A program made the position numbers and the translations under genes. The notes beneath the pieces are model-generated. The model made no database searches, was not told the origin of the DNA, and saw only the letters and a program-made list of their open reading frames with translations. From Bombyx mori (taxonomy: Eukaryota; Arthropoda; Insecta; Lepidoptera; Bombycidae): a stretch of DNA of 64,000 nt. Location of the stretch: positions 10,345,501 through 10,409,500 of the forward strand of contig NC_085129.1 of the NCBI RefSeq assembly GCF_030269925.1, in the 5' to 3' direction. Below, piece by piece: positions 46,201 to 54,755 of the stretch; within the stretch, counting starts at the first letter, position 1; each line of letters begins with the position of its first letter.

Positions 46201-48565
46201 AACAATCACGTAAAGAACACTTTCTTAACGTATATTATAATATCACTAATGTTATCATTCTTTGAATATGAATAAATAATAGTTTAAAAAACAAAAAAAA
46301 TACGCTTTTATAAAATATCCGACTAAAAAATGATTTTATTGTAAAAAAAAGCGTGGGGTGCATGGTATCAATAGTTATAAATATTTTATGAACAGATGTG
46401 ATATTAGTCGTTTTTTTTTATAAAAACGTATATTTTTAGTTTTTTAAACTATATTTATTTTTCATTTTTTAGTTGAATTTAAATGTTTTTCAATATATTT
46501 TTTTAAATTTTCAAAAGTTTCATCTGAATCAGTAGGTAACTTATTCGAGAAATAGTTGATCGGCGCGCCTGGTAGTTTCCCTTCTTGGTCTTGACGCAGA
46601 CACTCCGGGTCTCAGAAAAACTAAAAATCGCTAATCCTGATTAAGTTTAAGTAAGATTAAGATTAAGTAAGATTAAGAATCCTAGTAAAGACAACGGATC
46701 AAACTGCTTAAAATATTGAATTGTCATCGGTCCTGAATAATTATACACAATTTCGAGTTAATCCGACGTTTTGAACGGAGGTCAAAATCATGTTCAAAGA
46801 TTCCGTTACATACTAACATACGTCATATGAAGCTAAGAAAAGCGTATTAAAAATTGTAACATTTGCTTTTCTTGTCCTATGCGTTTTGCGTAATGTTTAA
46901 GCCTAGACTATGTGACCCGAATGTAGTGTCAAGAAATTATGTGTGTGTTACATAATAATTTAATAAGTGACAATCAGAACAACATATGGTCAGGATTTTA
47001 AATGGGTTTCGTTTTCTTTAACCAAGCAGAGCATTTAAGATCGAATTTATTACGCTATTCAAGTTACGTTATTTACAATAACACAACACCCAATCTATTC
47101 GTAAATTTTACACCAAATTAAAAACAAAATAGTAAATATCTTACTCCAAAATAATATAAAGAGGAAGATTAAACTATTTTGTACTTACTACGAGTTTATT
47201 TTTAATTTATTACTTAACAAAGTGTATTGTGCTCTACTCTAAACTTGAACAATAAAAGAAAAACTTTATTTAATGTTTCCAGCACGCTTGGTGGGTCTGC
47301 GGTTTCCTACTAGGACTCATATGGTGTATTGCAGTAACACCATTATGCGTCAAACTTTGGAGATTTTATAGTCGGAAAATAAGAACTCACGAAACAATGA
47401 TTCTCACTAGTTTGGGGTAAATATAATAAGATTTTATTGGCCAATATTAATATAGAGATAGCCGTCAATAAGCTTACTTTAAGAGTAATTTAAAATCATA
47501 TTTGTTCGTATCCATTCTCGATCCAATCACTGTGAAAACGCAAGAGACATTTTAATTCTACGAAATGACCATACGAACAAAATTGTTTTCCAGGCAACAA
47601 GAAACGCCTACAACGGCTCTGTGTGATGGAAGCAATTGGAATACACCCGGGTATGTAGTTTTTGTATAGAAAATGTGTATGAGCCCGTAATTATTATAAT
47701 ATATAAGTACATATGCCTATGGTTACATCATATCTCCATTCCATGCGATGGATCGACCAAATCAACAGTTCTCGGTTATTTGTATTAGTGTTCCAGACTC
47801 ACCGAGAGAAGTAGCGATTACTCGTGAGGCACATCACATCTGCCCACAGCAATGATACTGATTGACGACCACGACCGCTCTGACAAGAGTGATACGACAA
47901 AGAAAAATGTTTGCCCATATTCCAATCATTTTGAGAGCATAACTTCTCGCGGGATCTCCTTAGTGGGCTGCGATTCCGACCGTTATAGATTAAGCGAAGC
48001 ACTGTTCTTGATAGAGTAGATTTTAGCTAATTTATTAAAGGCTCATGTGCCCACTGGTCATGGTGAAGCCTGAGTGAGAGCTTGAGACATGAGTCTTAGA
48101 TTTTACAGTACAACACACTGCCCCAATCATCAAATAGAAACGCATTACTGCTGCACGGCAGTGGTAGACAAGGTGGTGGTACCCGTCTGTGAGAGCACAG
48201 AGTATGTCCTACCACTCCTACCACCAGTGGTTACGCAAATTATAGCTTTTGGTGGTTGTTTTTTTATTATAAGATGCTATTTCTTCACGTGGAAATCAAT
48301 GATGAACACTTGTCAAGTACGTATTCCATTCGAAAAATTGGTACTTTCTCGAAGGTACCAAGGACTGTGTGATGTGAATCCCGTAGGATTCGAACATCGA
48401 CACAGTCGCATCGCTAAATACGAATGCGTCGAGTGATTAAGGCCACGACAAATTCTAAACAATAAGAAAGGGTATCAATTAATGTGTGATTTAAATTAAT
48501 GTTGTATAATGTTGAACCTGTTAAATTTCAGACCACCGCCTCCGCCTAGAAGTGACAGTTGGTGA
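22261..48565 (+). CDS. Prominin-like (CD133 family) pentaspan membrane glycoprotein, 18 exons
   Basis: Exons: 22261-23224, 23350-23405, 32139-32362, 34104-34291, 35651-35746, 37534-37736, 39804-39939, 40047-40217, 40650-40749, 41474-41555, 42276-42439, 43373-43594, 44245-44360, 45053-45243, 45631-45789, 47283-47416, 47594-47650, 48532-48565. All introns are GT-AG and every phase matches; total 3297 nt, 1098 residues. A signal peptide (MAVILLLGILL) precedes a variable ~300-residue N-terminal region, then the prominin signature FYPFSFMSRFFYLIYPFDF. Five predicted TM segments lie near 347-372, 402-423, 675-698, 716-737 and 1027-1047, with two ~250-290-residue extracellular loops; TM3 is followed by CGCGQ, and DCEKDRPAY is conserved in loop 2. 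The tail ends PPPPPRSDSW. Prominins bind cholesterol and shape membrane protrusions; the fly orthologue acts in the rhabdomere. Exon 3 runs open past its donor (GTATGT), but phase and homology fix the junction. Confidence 0.93.
23616..27257 (-). CDS. Takeout/JHBP-family secreted lipid-binding protein, 5 exons, nested in prominin intron 2
   Basis: Minus-strand exons: 27257-27185, 27062-26840, 25951-25827, 25042-24890, 23767-23616. Phases agree; 726 nt give 241 residues, the usual family length. A signal peptide (MFNYFFTIAIFIALSSYQCYA) is followed by the N-terminal disulfide pair (Cys31, Cys38; KICPGQKSECLK), the family block IPSLNIEPIDPL, GFRNCIVDSVS, then KGKYKAKGQILIVSINGDG, NLFKGNPEIS and the C-terminal FINENWRQL. 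Members carry hydrophobic ligands such as juvenile hormone in haemolymph or act as takeout-like carriers; the ligand here is unknown. Exon 3 begins at the acceptor ttctag|T; upstream in-frame sequence is intronic. The gene lies wholly inside the 8.7-kb intron of the prominin-like gene on the other strand. Intron 2 holds Bm1 and intron 4 a LINE tail. No disabling mutation seen. Confidence 0.93.
23838..23942 (+). mobile_element. CR1-like LINE 3' tail
   Basis: Carries the common tail 'ggcagcggcttggctctg', 'gaagtccatgggcgacggta', 'ccatcaggtgggccgtatgc' and 'aggcaataaaaa'. It is the same 3' terminus as the element at 57628 onward. It sits in takeout intron 4, about 70 bp from exon 5, opposite to that gene's transcription. 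Confidence 0.88.
26021..26451 (-). mobile_element. Bm1: Bm1 SINE, near full length, in takeout intron 2
   Basis: The minus-strand read starts with a degraded tRNA-like head near 26450 (ggataagacacccggtgca), passes through the B-box-like GTTCGAATCCC and ends in 'gagctcgtccacccatcta' at 26021. It has the same orientation as the host gene and ends about 70 nt before the exon 3 acceptor. Confidence 0.9.
26519..26577 (+). mobile_element. Bm1: Bm1 SINE 3'-end fragment
   Basis: Only the last ~55 bp of Bm1 remain (aaccacttaacaccaggttg to 'cccatctaagcaataaa' plus A tract). It lies in takeout intron 2 in the orientation opposite to the copy at 26021-26451. Confidence 0.75.
27317..27351 (-). promoter_or_regulatory. 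Possible core promoter of the takeout-like gene
   Basis: On the minus strand a TCAGT initiator-like motif (27321-27317) lies about 60 nt upstream of the ATG. An AT-rich TATA-like stretch (ATTTTAT, around 27350-27344) sits about 25-31 nt further upstream, the spacing expected for a TATA-Inr promoter. Inferred from motifs only. Confidence 0.3.
27651..27808 (-). mobile_element. CR1-like LINE 3' tail with internal duplication
   Basis: Minus-strand 3' tail of the CR1-like family. The segment 'atggacttcagcaatgccag' followed by 'gcagagccaagccgctg' occurs twice in tandem, a local duplication not seen in the other copies. Confidence 0.85.
27809..28150. other. GC-richer unclassified segment
   Basis: About 340 bp clearly richer in GC than the surrounding intron and beginning exactly at a LINE tail. 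It has no long frame, tRNA fold or recognised repeat match. It may be the body of an unrecognised repeat or an older LINE segment. It lies in prominin intron 2, upstream of the takeout-like gene. Confidence 0.35.
28798..28852 (-). mobile_element. Jockey-type LINE 3'-end scrap
   Basis: The minus-strand read has 'tgatgtcctggtgaaactgg' then 'aaaggcctctgggcc', matching the last bases of the LINE at 6617-9948. Very short 5'-truncated copy. Confidence 0.65.
28975..29103 (-). repeat. Interspersed repeat shared with 52830-52950
   Basis: The two copies are about 90% alike by eye over ~125 bp, in opposite orientation, and share 'tctggcgccaagttccgttc' and 'ctaccgactgtgtttactgt'. The unit holds an imperfect inverted repeat (TGGCGCTCCGTT...AACGGAACTTGGCGCCA). 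The family is not recognised. Confidence 0.6.
29206..29650 (-). mobile_element. Jockey-related LINE 3' end, antisense
   Basis: The minus-strand read runs through a polymerase C-terminal remnant and 3' UTR to an A-rich tail. It shares long blocks with 38522-39108 (gaagatccggcgagaaac, cgtcgacttgct-like block, ccggcggccacga-like block). It represents a subfamily different from the element at 6617-9948. Confidence 0.8.
30374..30677 (+). mobile_element. Non-autonomous Helitron-like element
   Basis: Begins A|TCTATAT, followed by 'atgaattgctgttcgttagt' and 'ggaccgatttggctaattt'. It ends in 'cgaagtctgccgggtc' and a mutated terminus (TTAG instead of CTAG) before T. It is homologous to the better preserved minus-strand copy at 51109-51735. 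Prominin intron 2. Confidence 0.6.
30840..31280 (+). mobile_element. Bm1: Bm1 SINE, full length
   Basis: Complete from the tRNA-like head (A-box-like region at 'catagcctaaaggataagac', B-box-like GTTTGAATCCC) to 'gctcgtccacctatc' and an A-rich tail. One of the two best-preserved copies here. Prominin intron 2. Confidence 0.93.
32563..32652 (+). mobile_element. CR1-like LINE 3' tail
   Basis: Short copy: 'gctgaagtccatgggcgacg', 'ccattaggtgggccgtatgc', 'caagggcaataaaaaaaa'. Prominin intron 3, about 200 bp after the exon. Confidence 0.85.
33440..33655 (+). mobile_element. Jockey-related LINE 3' end plus downstream repeat
   Basis: Includes 'aagcactgctcttgctaggg', 'ctgtcaggttgagctcatga', an A tract near 33575, and a further ~75 bp also shared with 11646-11870. 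Prominin intron 3. Confidence 0.7.
36012..36530 (-). mobile_element. CR1-like LINE, 5'-truncated, antisense
   Basis: Minus-strand read: ORF2 C terminus (NPILTDRLEPLGLRRDFGSL, then CSEELFEMIPASRFYHRPAR) followed by the family's 3' tail. It is nearly the same as the 3' ~500 bp of the element at 57628 onward but carries small differences. Prominin intron 5. Confidence 0.92.
36588..36690 (-). mobile_element. CR1-like LINE 3' tail, antisense
   Basis: Second copy only ~60 bp from the previous one and in the same orientation: 'tattgctcttgtaggcagac' to 'tagagccaagct'. Prominin intron 5. Confidence 0.85.
37203..37497 (+). mobile_element. Bm1: Bm1 SINE with internal deletion, 36 bp before prominin exon 6
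   Basis: Has the tRNA-like head and middle (cgtggcctaaaggataagac, GTTCGAATCTC, attactggtggtaggatct). It then jumps from 'cccgcctatttgg' straight to 'ctgtgagatcgtccaccca' with loss of ~150 bp, and ends in an A tract. It lies in prominin intron 5, leaving 36 nt for branch point and acceptor. Confidence 0.9.
38522..39108 (-). mobile_element. Jockey-related LINE, 5'-truncated, antisense
   Basis: The minus-strand read holds a 143-codon ORF2 C-terminal frame (38659-39090: TCIRPVMIYASVMFAHETRT, then APWFMKYEDLHDDLELDAIG), close to residues ~815-940 of the ORF2 at 6814-9696, then the 3' UTR. The element is 5'-truncated and non-functional. Prominin intron 6. Confidence 0.9.
39112..39214 (-). mobile_element. 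Bm1: Bm1 SINE fragment
   Basis: Diverged minus-strand internal part of Bm1 (gaatcagtaatgcgttttgg, atcaccaccctgac). It abuts the preceding LINE fragment, so one probably inserted into the other. Prominin intron 6. Confidence 0.7.
39595..39690 (-). mobile_element. Old Bm1-like 3' fragment
   Basis: Minus-strand read resembles the last ~95 bp of Bm1 with many changes (gctgtgagttcgtctagcc at its end). Low-confidence similarity by eye. Confidence 0.4.
42826..43296 (+). mobile_element. Non-autonomous Helitron, 471 bp, in prominin intron 11
   Basis: Flanked by A and T, starts TCTATACTTAATATT and ends CTAG. About 10 nt before the end is a GC-rich palindrome (cgggcgaagtcgcggg). TC...hairpin...CTRR with A|T insertion and no target duplication is the Helitron hallmark. 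The internal sequence (gtttgaacgagttaatctca, ggaaggctataggttatata) is a common lepidopteran repeat. Confidence 0.85.
43683..43905 (-). mobile_element. Bm1: Bm1 SINE 3' half, antisense
   Basis: The minus-strand read starts at the GGTAGGACCTC block and ends at 'ctcgtccaccca'-like sequence. The tRNA-like head is absent. Prominin intron 12. Confidence 0.9.
43985..44130 (+). mobile_element. Old Bm1-like fragment
   Basis: Diverged match to the Bm1 middle (ctgcctgtttttgtcgtaaag, 'gtgggtgcagaattta', 'gacatccatgaactgc'). Prominin intron 12. Confidence 0.45.
44550..44742 (-). mobile_element. Bm1: Bm1 SINE 5' half, antisense
   Basis: The minus-strand read covers the tRNA-like head (cgtggcctaaaggataaaag), a B-box-like GTTCGAATCCC, and 'acttgcacggtgcaggaata', then stops at 'taattactgg'. 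The 3' half is missing, which is unusual because SINE truncation normally removes the 5' side. Prominin intron 13. Confidence 0.85.
45290..45395 (-). mobile_element. CR1-like LINE 3' tail, diverged
   Basis: Older copy of the family tail (ctggcagactagcat-like and 'atcagcaatgctaggggcag' blocks). Prominin intron 14, about 50 bp after exon 14. Confidence 0.8.
45794..46008 (+). mobile_element. Non-autonomous Helitron abutting the exon 15 donor
   Basis: The 3' end reads 'gcaagggcgggtcgCTAG' followed by T. The body (aaaacaaagtcgctttttct, ctacgtaacggattttgatg) is a common lepidopteran repeat. The 5' end is placed at the TC of 45794 by the A|TC rule, four bases after the exon 15 boundary, but this end is degraded and uncertain. 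Prominin intron 15. Confidence 0.6.
47930..48075 (+). mobile_element. Degraded Jockey-related LINE 3' end
   Basis: Shows decayed versions of 'cttctcgcgggatctcctta', 'gggctgcgattccgaccg' and 'gcgaagcactgttcttgat'. Prominin intron 17. Confidence 0.6.
48080..48455 (-). mobile_element. Bm1: Bm1 SINE, diverged, antisense
   Basis: The minus-strand read contains most of the Bm1 head and middle, with insertions and many substitutions (for example a duplicated 'cctaccact' near 48213-48227). Prominin intron 17, ending about 75 bp before the last exon. Confidence 0.75.
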
Positions 48566-49060
48566 AATGTCAAAAATTTCAAAATTTTCAAGCGCAAACA
48601 TGTATTTGATCACAACACTGGACGGTAACCAAATTACAAACAAAGCGTACATTAGTCATTAAATTGATATTGTTAACACGGAACCCTTACAGCTTCCTTC
48701 AATGCCCCTGTTTGTACTTACATACACCCGTTCCATTTTATACAGAGATTATTGATGTTAAATATGAGCGAAATTTGATAGACGCCATATACATATTATT
48801 ATCTGCACTAACCTTTCACTTCCGTGCCTGTTTTTGCGGCGAAGCCGACTTGCGTTCCAATTTCAATGGTGGACAACTGTTGTGCAAGAAACTTTATGGT
48901 GATGGCTTCCGTTTTAGCCATTAAAATCCACTCTTACAAACAATTAGTTATTCCAATTTGTCGACAAACTAAAGGACTCCATGCGATTTTTTGGCTAAGA
49001 TTTCTATTAAGTTATTTTAAGAGCTTTTAGTATATTCAAACAGCGTTATCAATAAATAAT
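48566..49060 (+). other. Probable 3' UTR of the prominin-like gene
   Basis: Directly follows the TGA of exon 18. An AATAAA signal occurs near 49052. Short frames at 48664-48924 and 48824-49030 have no domain content. Extent is inferred. Confidence 0.45.
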
Positions 49061-49949
49061 AACTTCCAGCTAATTAATCAAGATTCAGAGAGGTTTTTTC
49101 CTCTATAGCAACAAACTAAAATATTAAAATCGATTAATTCTGAAATGGATTTCCAATTAGATAATAATGTTAGTACATGATTTTTAAATATAGCATTTTT
49201 TATTATAAGTTCATTGTTGAAGTTATAAAAGTGAATTGAGGAAGTGAATCATGTTGTAAATACTAAGAATTTTAGGAGACTAATTAGTTTTGTTATTACA
49301 TATTTTTTAATAATAGTCTCGGTGATTTACTGCTGATTTTTTTTTCCCTCTCAACATCACTCCTTATATATAAACTTAGTGACCTTGGCTTGATACTACG
49401 GGCTCTTATTGAGCTCCCGGTAAAAGTCGGACATAAAAACATCCATAGTACATAAAAAATGATGGAGGCCTTTGAATGACCTGCAAGAAAATATTAAAAA
49501 TGGAATTTTATTTAAACAATCACTCGTTAATTTTTTCTACTAAAAACTTGAAAACTTTCCGTGGATTGAATGATGGATGAACCGGAAGGCATAAAATAGT
49601 AATGGCGAACAAACATCTGATCAGCTTCCGTGTTAGGCTATGTCTACACTTAAATTCGAGAGTAGGTTAGCAGTATTCCATTTTGGCATCGTAGCTATAT
49701 GTAATATATAAAACATGGCAAATAGCTATATTAACAATTTAAAATTGGACTTTGGCACGACTTCGACGATTGTAAGATAACAACTGTGAAATAATAAATT
49801 ATCATTAGTATTTAAGTACACGATTTCCAAAATAAAGGAGTAGCATTATGCAATAAAAAACAAACATGCAAATTTTTTAAATAGTATATAAATACTTAGT
49901 TGTAATAGGGAGTATTTTAATACTGGACGAGTAGAGACCAAATTATATT
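49061..49949. other. Intergenic DNA, no feature recognised
   Basis: AT-rich, with no credible exon or repeat boundary. Confidence 0.4.
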
Positions 49950-50140
49950 GACTATTTCTGCCGCGAAAACGTCATGTTTTTAGATTTGAAGGTTGAGACA
50001 ACCTGTGTACTTACAATTGAGCCGTAGACTACATGTCTCAAAACAGTTGGCGGCACACCCGTAGAGAGATCTGTGGGCCTCTCTGACAATTTAATAAGTG
50101 TATGAATCGTAACCACGTGCATTCATCTAAGCAATAAAGA
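49950..50140 (+). mobile_element. Old Bm1-like SINE fragment
   Basis: Heavily diverged 3' half of Bm1: 'actatttctgccgcgaaaac', 'catgtctcaaaacagttggc', and the well-preserved end 'cattcatctaagcaataaag'. Confidence 0.6.
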
Positions 50141-50563
50141 AACTACATCAAACAAAATTGTTCACAAAAATATGCAAATTTAAAACATAATCTTTTCAAT
50201 AGTGTAACCTCTGGATGTTATTTAATATTAATATATCATCGTGAATATTGGCATTGAACCAACCCCAACTATTGGGCCTGATTTAAACAGTTATCTTACG
50301 GAGTTTGCTTACGATATTTATAATATTTTAATGTCAACAAAGTACAATTGACAAAAATGACAAAAATAAATTTTACTAAATGTTTTCGTAATGTTTTTTT
50401 TATTTTAAGATTTCATGGAAATCCAAAAACTGCTTCAACTACTAATACAAGTTGGGTTGTACTTACTATATGATCAGATGGCCAGAATGGCGAAACGAAT
50501 ATAAATTATTAGGCAATAGTAGGTTGGAAATATGAAACACCCACTAATCCTCTTGTCGATTAA

Positions 50564-50795
50564 TCTATACTAATCTACAGTGGTTTTTACGGATGTTCCG
50601 TTATAATTACTGAACCAGGCATCCGATTGATTTGAAACTTGGTATCCATGTAGAAAATACATGTACTTAATGGATTTATATGAGTGTTGGACTCTCTAAA
50701 CCAGTTGCGGGGGCATTAATGATGAGAATCTTTGTGGGGGTGAAGAATAATAATGTTAATTTTAAATACCCAGCGAAGCGGACAGGTATAGCTAG
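50564..50795 (+). mobile_element. Non-autonomous Helitron, 232 bp
   Basis: Flanked by A and T, starts TCTATACTAATCTACAGTGG and ends 'caggtatagCTAG'. The interior (gatttgaaacttggtatcca, 'ggcattaatgatgag') resembles common lepidopteran Helitrons. Confidence 0.75.
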
Positions 50796-51108
50796 TTATT
50801 TCTAATTTCGTGAACTAGCAATCAAACGAGGAATCAATAGCTACCATGCGTGTTCCTTACTCTTGAATTTTCATTGTACAGAATAAAAGCAACTCAGCTG
50901 TGCCTCTAGCGCTGATGATATTGAAGAGCAATAACGACTATCAGTTCGGCAAAAGATGACGGCAAGAGATTAGGAATGATCGGCACTAGACGTTATTTTC
51001 GGTTCGGAGAATGATGGATTGGAACCCTATATTACTATACCTATTTAAATACTTATTTAAATTATACGTATACCTCCTGATATGTAATTAGCTGTCATTT
51101 ATCAGTCA

Positions 51109-51735
51109 CTAGCTGACCCGGCAGACTTCGTAGTGCGTCAATCGATAAATAAAAGACGGAAAAGGAATCCGTCCGACGGGGGACACAACAAAGGGAAAAC
51201 AAAATTGTTATTTTCATTTCATTCCGAGCATTTTCATATTTATTGAAGTGAAAACTTCTTTAGAATCGTTGTGATTTCAAACCGGATGCAACGGAAAAAA
51301 TGACAGGTAAGAGACACAAATACAAAAATGTGTAGGATGAAGCCAGCAAAGAATGAGACAGAAATATACATACTATTTAATACAGCGCCATCTGTGAGAT
51401 TTTTTAATACTAACGTGTGTATGAAAGCTCTTGTAGTGAATTTTAATTTAGGATTATACGTGAAATTAAAATATCAATTCACAGAGGGCGCTACCTTACA
51501 ATTATTTACTAATGACAAAATTTTACATATACTTAAGACGTTTAGGATAATTGTATTTTAATTTTGGAAGGTTTCACTTCTACCACGTGTGAATTGCACA
51601 CATTTTTTTACCTTTTAAACCTTTTCTGGACTTTCACAAATATAATGATTCAAGACCAAAATCAGTCAAATCGGTCCAGCCGTTCTCGAGTTTAAGCGAG
51701 ACTAACGAACAGCAATTCATTTTTATATATAGAGA
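51109..51735 (-). mobile_element. Non-autonomous Helitron, 627 bp, antisense
   Basis: On the minus strand it begins A|TCTCTATATATAAAAATG with 'gaattgctgttcgttagtct' and 'ggctggaccgatttgac', and ends 'tctgccgggtcagCTAG' before T. Homologous to the shorter copy at 30374-30677, which lacks the middle ~300 bp, so it carries extra internal sequence. Confidence 0.75.
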
Positions 51736-52172
51736 TGAAAACTTGTGTTTAAGACATGAATTCGAAAATAGTCTTCAACGGCTACGTCTAAAATCACCGA
51801 AATTTTATTGCGTTTAATGGCTATTTTCGCAAACAAGCCTCCGGTGACTTGCAGATTGGAATCATCAACAGCGACAAGATCATTCTATACTGTCGCAACG
51901 TATTTTTGTGGATTGGAGGCCACAGCAAATGTCAATCGGTCGGTGCGATATATCATTATAACTGTTGCGTAACTATGTAACTAATTGGACGCATATTATT
52001 CGCGGTTCTGTAGTACGAGACTTAAAATATCATTGCGGACTAGTTGTTGTAGTTGAAGCAGTTCACAATTCTTTAAGTTTAATTGTCTGCATTGGAATAG
52101 AAAACTGACAGTCCTATGATAACAATATTTTAGATATATAATAGTACTCATCTATTTATAATCGTTTGGAAT

Positions 52173-52433
52173 TTATTAGTCCACGGAGGGGTTACAGCTA
52201 TTTATGTTTTTGTAACACATGCAATACATAGATATCGCATGCGTTGCGCTCTGAGTAAATATTCGAGATGATCCCTTGATATCCTTTTTACAATCGCATT
52301 GTCCACCACCAGAGCCGAGTGCATCCAAACTGTCCATACTAGAACCACTGCGTTCATCTACACCTTGTTCCTTCACAGGGATACCGAAAAGACATGCGGA
52401 AACTTTCATCCACAAAAAAGGTACTGATTTCTA
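52173..52433 (-). CDS. Uncertain terminal-exon candidate
   Basis: The minus-strand frame after an acceptor-like 'gaaatcag' near 52434 encodes ~80 residues (WMKVSACLFGIPVKEQG, MDSLDALGSGGGQCDC, then SMYCMCYKNINSC) and stops in TAA overlapping an AATAAA signal. Ser/Gly/Cys content looks more protein-like than the neighbouring frames. No partner exon was found in this window upstream on the minus strand and no family is recognised, so it may be chance. Confidence 0.22.
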
Positions 52434-52829
52434 AAAGGTTTTTTCGACAATAGCGCGAGAGAGCTCATGTGAAAAGATAGTCAGTTAATATTATGTCGAA
52501 ACGACTAAGTACAGATTGGTTGCATTTATTTACATAATAGGATTAAATAGTTACATACATAATTTCTTTTGAATCCTATTGACCTAGTTTCTGACGCATT
52601 GTTCATTAATCATAGCGTATCGGGTTTGATAATCTATATATTATGTAGAAATGAGCTTCAATGTGAGGTTAACACGTTGATCGCCATGTAGGTCACCGGT
52701 GCCCTACGCAGCGCCCTGAAGTAATTATTTCGATGTATCCCTTCTATCTTCTTACTAAGGCGCCGGAATATCTAGTAGATTCTGGGAGATACGAATCTGA
52801 ACGACACTGAGAATCCACAGATTCGGTAG

Positions 52830-52950
52830 AATCTGGCGCCAAGTTCCGTTCAAAAATCCCGTTGTAAACGGAGCGCCAGACTACCGACTGTGTTTACTGT
52901 GAGCAGAACAGTTTTTTGAGGTTACGAAATTTTATTTAATTCTACGGTAC
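52830..52950 (+). repeat. Interspersed repeat shared with 28975-29103
   Basis: Second copy of an unclassified ~125-bp repeat in inverse orientation to the first: 'tctggcgccaagttccgttc' to 'aattctacggtact'. Identity stops abruptly on both sides. Confidence 0.6.
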
Positions 52951-54192
52951 TTCTGGTTCCTAAATTGTATATTATATCAATCACTCACAACTTTATTTTA
53001 CTGATATTAACTAGTTATATCAATTACAACAATTAATCTACTTGAAATTATTAATTTTATCACCACAAACTATGGCTCGCTCAAAAATTTCGATCCTGAC
53101 TTTTTTCGATGTAAAAAGTGACATGCCACAGACTATAAATATTCGAGAATGGTAATCTACGGCCGCCAGGGTGCGCTGGAATTATTCCTATTTGTAATGG
53201 ATTTTATGACCTGGTAACTGAGACCTTTAAGTCATGTCGTATTTTAATTTATATTCATATTTTTATGAAAAATGATATTATGGAGTGAAATGAAATGTGA
53301 TATTATGGAGTGAAATGAAATGAAGATGATTAATTTGAGACATTAATCAAAAGGGATGAAATGAAATGAGATGAGATGATATGGAATGAAATATAATCTC
53401 AGTAAAATGGTGGTGGTCATTTACTAAGATCTCAGTGGACTTTTTGGAGGAAACCGAGAAGTTACGTACAGCGGCTTTGTTTCATTTTCCCACGTTTGTG
53501 CACTTTCACAGATATTAAACAGTTAATAAACCACTATTATTACACATTTAAACCCGAAGAAACACTAAATAGACAAATTAAAACAAATCACACAACTTCA
53601 CACCTCGCGTTCCCGCCAAAAAGTCATTATTCCTACATAAACTGTAGCTTCAAGGGGATAGTTTGCAGTTCTTATTGAACGGTTTATACATTAAATAACG
53701 TTAATGTTGTTACTGTTAGTATTTTAGTTTAAGTACTGCCGAAGCAAGTACTGTTGTTACTGTTGGAGAAACAATTTTGTTTTGTAATGTAATACCGAAA
53801 TACTTTACGAGATGGCGTTACAAAAAATCCCTTCCCAAAACTATAAAACCGTTGTGATTGTCTACGAATAATAAATAATATAATAACTAATATTTATTCG
53901 TAGGTGATTGTTTAAGATGCTATGAATATTTCGGTTTTGATTTCATCAAAATAACTTGAACTTTACTACTGAATTCCGATGAAAATTCTAATTAAGGCTG
54001 AGTTAAGTTCAGCTTTTTATTTAAGCCTCTTACTGTAGTTTTTAAATTACATTTATGCGGATTGATGTTTCAAGGCTTTCAGATTTTAATTTTAAATTCT
54101 GAAATAATTAAGAACAGCGTCATCTACCCTTCACATTTGAAACAAAATTTAATTCGGTTTAAATTTGTAAAAGTTGATGATTATTATTACAC
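52951..54192. other. Intergenic DNA with an ATGAAATGAAATG minisatellite-like tract
   Basis: Mostly AT-rich and without recognisable genes. Around 53271-53395 there is a tract of related units: 'gatattatggagtgaaatga' appears twice and is followed by ATGAAATGAGATG-type repeats. No transposon ends are seen around it. Confidence 0.5.
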
Positions 54193-54427
54193 TGTAACGC
54201 AGCGTTCCGTTTCGCGGGGCAACAGCAGCCAAAGGGAATGTGACTCAGGTCCGTGCCGCGACGACCCACCCCGCGCTACCCGCGCCCGCGCATCTGTTGC
54301 ATCATTCTCACCCCCAATTATGGCAATTAGTGCGCGCCAGACTTTGAAGCGGAATACACGCGTCCCCGGTCGATACCGGAACTGACAACCCGAGAGTCTC
54401 ATGCCAGTCGGGCACCTAACATTAACA
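54193..54427 (+). repeat. 5' LTR
   Basis: Begins TGTAACGC and, compared with the 3' copy, stays similar to 'gtcgggcacctaacattaa' and then diverges. The end is placed at '...ttaaca' (TG...CA ends). It differs from the 3' LTR by an indel near 54310-54325 (cccaattatggcaatta versus cgcaaatcgcacccccaatta), showing age since insertion. Confidence 0.75.
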
Positions 54428-54755
54428 GCCTGGCCACGGGACATTCGCCGAGACGAATATTCGCGCGGTGCGAACGGCGAAGCGTCTAGCGAATAGAATA
54501 AGCGCATAGAAATGTACCTAACAAGCCACGCGCACCGGCGACCGGCGAAGCGACCGGCGAAATGTACCGAGCGAATCGCGCGATGCGGCGGGCGAGCAAA
54601 ACAAATGCATGAATACGGACGGCGCGAGCCACGAAGTCGAGCGGTAGTCGCGGCGAATAGTACAGTGATTAAATGAGTTTAGTTGTTTTCGCCGCGAAAA
54701 ATTAACGCCGAAATTTTTATATTTTTTATTTATTTTTTATTTTATATTTTTAAAG

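Noticed and set aside
53271..53395. ATGAAATG-type tract as a CRISPR-like or satellite array
   Set aside because: Units are irregular and adjoining with no spacers; it is simple-sequence expansion.
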